Shown here: positions 6,327 to 9,217 of the stretch, one piece after another
Numbering within the stretch: the first letter of the stretch is position 1
Layout: each line of letters begins with the position of its first letter
Assembly: GCA_002429165.1 (NCBI GenBank)
Contig: DIYV01000113.1
Location: forward strand, 10,903 to 20,119
DNA: 9,217 nt
Direction of reading: 5' to 3'
Source of the DNA: Gallionella sp. UBA6045
GTDB taxonomy: Bacteria > Pseudomonadota > Gammaproteobacteria > Burkholderiales > Gallionellaceae
Position numbers and translations under genes: made by a program
The notes under the pieces: model-generated
Database searches by the model: none
What the model saw: only the letters and a program-made list of their open reading frames with translations
What the model was told of the DNA's origin: nothing

Positions 6327-6440
6327 ATGTTACGCACATTTGCCAGGTTCGCACGGTTCATCAGGGACTACCGCTATTATCGAAAGAGAGGTTTAAATTC
6401 TAAAACAGCATGGAATCTTGCCAGCATGACACTCCCATAA
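6327..6440 (+). CDS. Small basic protein, 37 residues, function unknown
   Basis: The product begins MLRTFARFARFIRDYRYYRK and ends in WNLASMTLP. It is very rich in Arg, Tyr and Phe, with an amphipathic first half. AAAGGA ends 6 nt before the ATG, a good ribosome site, so translation is plausible. The frame stays open back to 6246, but that extension has no ribosome site and reads as AT-rich spacer. The pattern YRYYRKRGL...AW.LA resembles short uncharacterised proteins I recall from betaproteobacteria; I cannot name a family. It lies 81 bp after the PAS gene on the same strand and may be co-transcribed with it. Confidence 0.6.
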   Translation: MLRTFARFARFIRDYRYYRKRGLNSKTAWNLASMTLP

Positions 6441-6478
6441 CCAGCAAAGAACAACCAGTGTTTTATAGGGAATACATA

Positions 6479-6535
6479 ATGGCACTCATTACTGGTTCTG
6501 TGATTTGCTCTGCAATATTTTTCATCATAGATTGA
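6479..6535 (+). CDS. Possible 18-residue hydrophobic peptide
   Basis: The reading frame MALITGSVICSAIFFIID is almost entirely hydrophobic and could form a single membrane helix. AGGGAA lies 6 nt before the ATG, a fair ribosome site. A 7-bp inverted repeat, AACCAGT (6453-6459) and ACTGGTT (6491-6497), brackets the ribosome site and start codon. An ORF this short can occur by chance in AT-rich DNA, so this is only a candidate. Confidence 0.25.
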   Translation: MALITGSVICSAIFFIID

Positions 6536-6582
6536 TTATGATTTTTCATAAAATTATTGGCTATTTTCTAAGGAGACCAATC

Positions 6583-6813
6583 ATGTCACACACGTCTGCA
6601 AACCCAAGCAAAACAATTGCGAAATCCCAATCTGCCGCCCCTAAGAATGATATTAGGGATGAGATAGACCGTGAAGAAATGATCTCCGTTGCCGCTTATT
6701 TCCGCTCCGAGCATCGCGGCTTTGAGGGTGGGGATTCCATGGCCGACTGGCTGGCCGCCGAAGCGGAAATCGATGCAATGCTCAACAGCAGCAAAGGCGT
6801 CAAGGCCCACTGA
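6583..6813 (+). CDS. DUF2934 family protein
   Basis: The protein has 76 residues. The first 25 are Ser/Ala/Lys/Asn-rich and probably disordered. Residues 28-67 carry the DUF2934 pattern: EIDREEMISVAAYFRSEHRG, a glycine-rich turn GFEGGDSM, then ADWLAAEAEIDAML. The family is small and uncharacterised. No catalytic residue can be assigned, and the domain probably folds as two short helices. The start at 6583 is set by AAGGAG (6570-6575), 7 nt upstream; an in-frame start at 6505 has no ribosome site. After the TGA the same frame continues for 20 sense codons (6814-6873) with an Ala/Lys-rich sequence containing AKAKDKAKKID, before TAA. Lys/Ala-rich tails are common in this family, so the TGA may be a recent truncation. 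Confidence 0.8.
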   Translation: MSHTSANPSKTIAKSQSAAPKNDIRDEIDREEMISVAAYFRSEHRGFEGGDSMADWLAAEAEIDAMLNSSKGVKAH

Positions 6814-6972
6814 TGGCAGCAAGCGTCAGCGAAGGCCAAAGATAAAGCCAAGAAGATCGATGTTGCGGTGACATAAAACCCGGTGTTCATGTCTATGGTC
6901 AACGCAGACGATGCAGGAACACAGGCAGAACAATTTTTAATGCAACAAGGTTCGCAGAAATTCTGTTTTCGT

Positions 6973-6987
6973 TTTTTAAATTAAAAA
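6973..6987. repeat. AT-only inverted repeat next to the csp ribosome site
   Basis: TTTTTAA-A-TTAAAAA is a palindrome with one central base. It ends at the first bases of the AAGGGAG ribosome site of the cold shock gene (ATG 6997). In RNA its all-A/U pairing would be weak at ordinary temperature. An AT-rich leader is also simply common upstream of csp genes. Confidence 0.35.
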
Positions 6988-6996
6988 GGGAGAATC

Positions 6997-7200
6997 ATGG
7001 CAACGGGTACAGTTAAATGGTTTAACGATGCAAAGGGTTTTGGTTTTATCGCTCCCGATGATGGCAGTGCGGACTTATTTGCGCACTTTTCCGCAATCAA
7101 CATGGGCGGTTTTAAGTCGCTCAAAGAAGGACAAAAGATCAGCTTTGAAGTGATACAAGGCCCCAAGGGAAAGCAGGCATCCAATATCCAGGCCATCTAG
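6997..7200 (+). CDS. Cold shock protein, CspA family
   Basis: This 67-residue single cold-shock domain (OB fold) protein is of standard family length. It has [18 protein letters not shown] with the RNP1 motif KGFGFI, the RNP2 motif LFAHFSAI, and the C-terminal strand KGKQASNI. Family members bind single-stranded RNA or DNA and melt mRNA secondary structure. Many are cold-induced, but others are constitutive, and sequence alone does not separate them. AAGGGAGA lies just before the ATG. There is an untranslated stretch of about 180 nt from the DUF2934 stop to this ATG, enough for its own promoter and a long leader, although I cannot define a promoter there. No clear terminator follows. Confidence 0.96.
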   Translation: MATGTVKWFNDAKGFGFIAPDDGSADLFAHFSAINMGGFKSLKEGQKISFEVIQGPKGKQASNIQAI

Positions 7201-7347
7201 CCGGCAATTCTTCACTTTTTTCGCATCGATATGATCCGCGGGTTGAAACCAAAAAAACTGCGCAGCATCAGCTTGCTCACTTTCAGTGAAAAAGAATATC
7301 AGCCAGGCGGGGTTTGGCGACAGCAGATTCTACAGAGGATCAGATAG

Positions 7348-7527
7348 TTGACCTTGCATTTTCAGGTGATCTGCATAGCGTTGATTTCCTGCTCCGCTTA
7401 TGCCGACGGTTACCAAGTCGTGCGTATCATTTCGCCCAAGCCCGATACAACCGTGCACGACAACAGCGGCAACCTCGTCGTCACGGTAGCAGTCTCGCCG
7501 CCGCTGCAAGCCGGTTATCCAGGATGA
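7348..7527 (+). pseudogene. Truncated N-terminus of a secreted protein
   Basis: From TTG 7348 the frame encodes a typical signal peptide, LTLHFQVICIALISCSAYA, with a likely cleavage after the AYA. It is followed by DGYQVVRIISPKPDTTVHDN and a beta-strand-like NLVVTVAVSPPLQAG before a TGA. The mature part looks like the first strands of an Ig-like periplasmic domain found in some betaproteobacterial secreted proteins (recalled resemblance, no name assigned). It stops after about 40 mature residues, well short of a domain. AGAGGA lies 8 nt before the TTG, but TTG is a weak start and TAG precedes it. I judge it a decayed gene. A real 59-residue secreted peptide is the alternative. Confidence 0.5.
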
Positions 7528-7606
7528 ACTATATTAAAAATAGATAATCGTACTCGCGTGATCGCGAAGATGCATATTGTGATGTTTTATTTATTCTGGA
7601 ATCAAA

Positions 7607-7738
7607 ATGAAATATTTCACGATGCGTCCCGCAGCGGCGGGCATTATTGCCAACACTGAGAGTACTGGTCCGGGAAAACTGGATATGGCTTCATTTATTA
7701 GTGCCAGGATTAAATTTGCTGCCACACTTTCAGGTTAA
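7607..7738 (+). CDS. Doubtful 43-residue ORF
   Basis: The frame starts MKYFTMRPAAAGIIANTEST and ends KFAATLSG. Only a weak GGA precedes the ATG. The composition is not that of a signal peptide or a known small family. It is listed because it is the longest ATG-started frame in this stretch, but it may well be chance or part of a decayed gene. Confidence 0.15.
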   Translation: MKYFTMRPAAAGIIANTESTGPGKLDMASFISARIKFAATLSG

Positions 7739-7867
7739 ACTGACCGTTGTCTGGATCGACAATAAACCGTTCAGTGGCGCAAAGTGTTCAAGGAAATCAA
7801 GCACCCTCAACGTGGTAGATCTAACGACAACTTATATGCAGTAAAAGAATAGGTAGAAAAAAGCGTC

Positions 7868-8815
7868 ATGCAATTATCATGGAAAGACAGCATCTACCTG
7901 CAACGCGAGCAGCTCGCGCGTTTGCTGCGGGAACCAATCGCGCGACTGGCCGAAAAGTGTGCGCCGGCGTGGGGTGATCGCGAACAGTTGAACGCAGTTC
8001 TGCTGGAGGGCTTCGCTACTATCCCGCACTGTACCTACCTGTACTGCGTGGGCACGGATGGAGTGCAGGTCTGCGACAACATTGAACAGTCCGGGCGTCT
8101 GCCCGAACACTTCGGGCGCAACCGTTCCCAGCGACCCTACATGAAGGAGGCGGTTCCGAGCTGGGGATTTCTGTTGTCGGATGCCTATATCAGTCTGATG
8201 AATAGCAGACCGTCGCTTACTGCCCTGCAGGTTGTAGGCACGGATTCACGGGTATTGGGATATCTCGGTGCCGATTTCGACCTGCGCAATCTGCCGGTGA
8301 CTGCGGAACTCTACGAAGAGCCGGCAGCCTGGCGGCAGGTGAAGGGCGACCCGTCGATTCGGAACGCCGTCATGTATCAATGCCGCGTCGAAAGCCAGAT
8401 GGACAGACATCTGGAGCAGACCCTGTCGATACTGGAGGAGTTGCTGACCAAACGGGGCGTATTCCAGTGTTCGATCCACTTCTCGAGCAGCCAGGCGACG
8501 ATCTGGACGGTGGACGATCCGTTCCGCTATCGCATGCTGGATGATGAGGCCCTGAGCGATCCGGATATCTGTCTCGTTTATCCGCCACAACCTTACCCGT
8601 CCGATGCTGTCATACCTGCGCAAGCCATCGTCCGCATACTGGCAACCCTGCGCGAAATGCGCATGACCGACGAGAACATCTATTTGCGCGTGTCTTCCAT
8701 CAACATCTTCAACGGCATGATCAGCCTGACTTTCTCATGCGACGGCTCACACTACATGCGCTACGACGAATTTCTCGGCAAGGGCACGCAATCCTGGTTT
8801 GGAAGCGCCGCGTGA
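7868..8815 (+). CDS. PDC/Cache-like sensor domain protein without membrane anchor
   Basis: The protein has 315 residues. Residues about 10-145 resemble the PDC (Cache) ligand-binding fold: a leading helix, then CTYLYCVGTDGVQVCDN (55-71), GRNRSQRPYMKEA (83-95), LLSDAYISLMNSRPSLTALQVV (102-123) and VLGYLGADFDLRNL (129-142). The R.YM..A / SDAYIS / P..T spacing is where Cache domains place ligand contacts. Such domains normally sit in the periplasm of chemoreceptors and kinases between two membrane helices. Here there is no signal peptide, no transmembrane segment and no known output domain. The C-terminal half (about 165-315) is unassigned. ATG 7868 has only a weak ribosome site (TAGGTAG, more than 10 nt away). 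Codon use is GC-rich and even, unlike the decayed region before it. A role in cytosolic small-molecule sensing is inference. Confidence 0.75.
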   Translation: MQLSWKDSIYLQREQLARLLREPIARLAEKCAPAWGDREQLNAVLLEGFATIPHCTYLYCVGTDGVQVCDNIEQSGRLPEHFGRNRSQRPYMKEAVPSWGFLLSDAYISLMNSRPSLTALQVVGTDSRVLGYLGADFDLRNLPVTAELYEEPAAWRQVKGDPSIRNAVMYQCRVESQMDRHLEQTLSILEELLTKRGVFQCSIHFSSSQATIWTVDDPFRYRMLDDEALSDPDICLVYPPQPYPSDAVIPAQAIVRILATLREMRMTDENIYLRVSSINIFNGMISLTFSCDGSHYMRYDEFLGKGTQSWFGSAA

Positions 8816-8884
8816 GAAGGGTTGTAATTCTATTTGGTTAATGCGCTGCGTAGGTGGACAATCCGCGCTGCAATCTGCTGACGG

Positions 8885-8890
8885 TATAAT
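8885..8890 (+). promoter_or_regulatory. Candidate -10 element upstream of the djlA-like gene
   Basis: TATAAT is a perfect sigma-70 -10 hexamer, 51 bp before the TTG start. That would give a leader of about 45 nt. No good -35 hexamer lies 16-18 bp upstream; TGGACA at 8855-8860 is too far away (24-bp spacer). The promoter may be activator-dependent, or the match may be chance. Confidence 0.4.
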
Positions 8891-8941
8891 GCGCACCCCG
8901 TAGCAGCTGTTCCTTTCTTCGATTGTCATTCTGGAGTTGTC

Positions 8942-9217
8942 TTGTTCAAGTTCATAGGTTTCATTGCCGGTTATTATTTTTTCGGATTCTTCGGGGCGCT
9001 GTTCGGGCTGTTCGTCGGATCATTCATCGATCGCATGCTGGCGTATGGCCCCGGCGGGGTGAACCCGTTGCAGAATGTGCTGCGCCAGGCGGTGTTTCTC
9101 GAGACGGTGTTCACCTCGATGGGCAAGCTGGCCAAGGCCGACGGGCATGTCTCCCAGGATGAGATCGACCATGTCGAGCAGTTCATGCAAAAACTGGGCA
9201 TGACCGAGACACATCGC
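8942..9217 (+). CDS. djlA: DjlA-like membrane-anchored J-domain co-chaperone, N-terminal part
   Basis: The first 92 residues are visible and the gene runs off the window. It begins at TTG 8942, with GGAG 5 nt upstream. The protein starts with one glycine- and phenylalanine-rich membrane helix (about 4-28, FIGFIAGYYFFGFFGALFGL, then FVGSFIDR), as in DjlA, whose helix mediates dimerisation. A TerB-like helical domain follows (from about 46: LRQAVFLETVFTSMGKLAKADGHVSQDEID). The xLAKADGxVSxxEI pattern is diagnostic of the TerB domain that precedes the J-domain in DjlA. The J-domain with its HPD motif would lie beyond position 9217 and is not seen. DjlA works with DnaK at the inner membrane. Another TerB-domain protein is possible if no J-domain follows. 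Confidence 0.85.
   Translation, partial: MFKFIGFIAGYYFFGFFGALFGLFVGSFIDRMLAYGPGGVNPLQNVLRQAVFLETVFTSMGKLAKADGHVSQDEIDHVEQFMQKLGMTETHR

Larger units (their letters stand above)
7201..7867. other. Gene-poor region with decayed sequence
   Basis: These 667 bases lie between the cold shock gene and the PDC sensor gene and contain no convincing intact gene. There is a short open frame 7231-7347 (from ATG, containing SLLTFSEKEYQPGG). It is followed in the same frame, after a TAG, by the secreted-protein remnant 7348-7527. Further on there is a 43-codon frame (7607-7738), and a tail 7766-7834 reading QWRKVFKEIKHPQRGRS and ending in TAG. None of the last pieces matches a family I recognise. The mixture of short, protein-like but interrupted frames suggests a pseudogene graveyard. 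I see no insertion-sequence ends. Confidence 0.5.

Noticed and set aside
7282..7296. Small inverted repeat TTTCA-G-TGAAA after csp as a terminator
   Set aside because: The stem is only 5 bp, is A/T-rich and is followed by A residues rather than a T-run.
7314..7547. Open frame of 77 codons starting at TTG 7314
   Set aside because: It overlaps the signal-peptide-encoding frame 7348-7527 in another phase. Its Arg/Gln/Ala-rich product looks like an out-of-frame translation.
7647..7844. Open frame of 65 codons starting at TTG 7647
   Set aside because: It has no ribosome site and no recognisable motif, and another equally weak frame overlaps it. I treat it as part of the decayed region.
1..9217. 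CRISPR arrays, tRNA genes, insertion sequences, phage attachment sites
   Set aside because: I looked for regularly spaced repeats, cloverleaf-like segments, transposase motifs and flanking inverted repeats, and saw none.

Overview
The window reads as a bacterial chromosome segment, most likely from a betaproteobacterium. That inference rests on protein flavour: a CspA-type cold shock protein, a FixJ-like regulator, a DjlA-type chaperone and a DUF2934 protein. I made no species-level match. There are no tRNA or rRNA genes, CRISPR array, transposase or integrase.

Layout. The left edge holds the 3' end of an acyl-CoA dehydrogenase gene (+). It converges on a five-gene minus-strand block. Read in its own direction from 5492 to 740, the block is: a membrane histidine kinase with a PAS domain, a FixJ/LuxR-type response regulator (4-bp ATGA overlap with the kinase), a nitroreductase-family flavoprotein, a sterol-desaturase/fatty-acid-hydroxylase-family membrane protein, and a cyclopropane-fatty-acid synthase (11-bp overlap with the hydroxylase). 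The last two act on lipids. The kinase has two membrane helices joined by a very short loop. A membrane-sensing two-component system controlling lipid modification is therefore a reasonable working model, but it is inference.

A 330-bp divergent spacer (5493-5822) follows. It contains a perfect 18-bp palindrome and a series of GTATTT-like words. To its right, on the plus strand, is a run of small genes with strong Shine-Dalgarno sites: a standalone PAS protein, a 37-residue basic peptide, a possible 18-residue hydrophobic peptide, a DUF2934 protein and a cold shock protein. The stretch between them is AT-rich.

Positions 7201-7867 hold no convincing intact gene. A secreted-protein N-terminus that stops abruptly (7348-7527) suggests decayed sequence. 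Next come a soluble PDC/Cache-like sensor protein (7868-8815) and, at the right edge, the 5' end of a djlA-like membrane co-chaperone gene with a TTG start.

The points most worth following up are the kinase/regulator-to-lipid-enzyme operon with its divergent PAS gene and palindrome, a tandemly duplicated Shine-Dalgarno site before the nitroreductase gene, a dispersed-repeat sequence translated inside the kinase, and the PDC protein with no membrane anchor.
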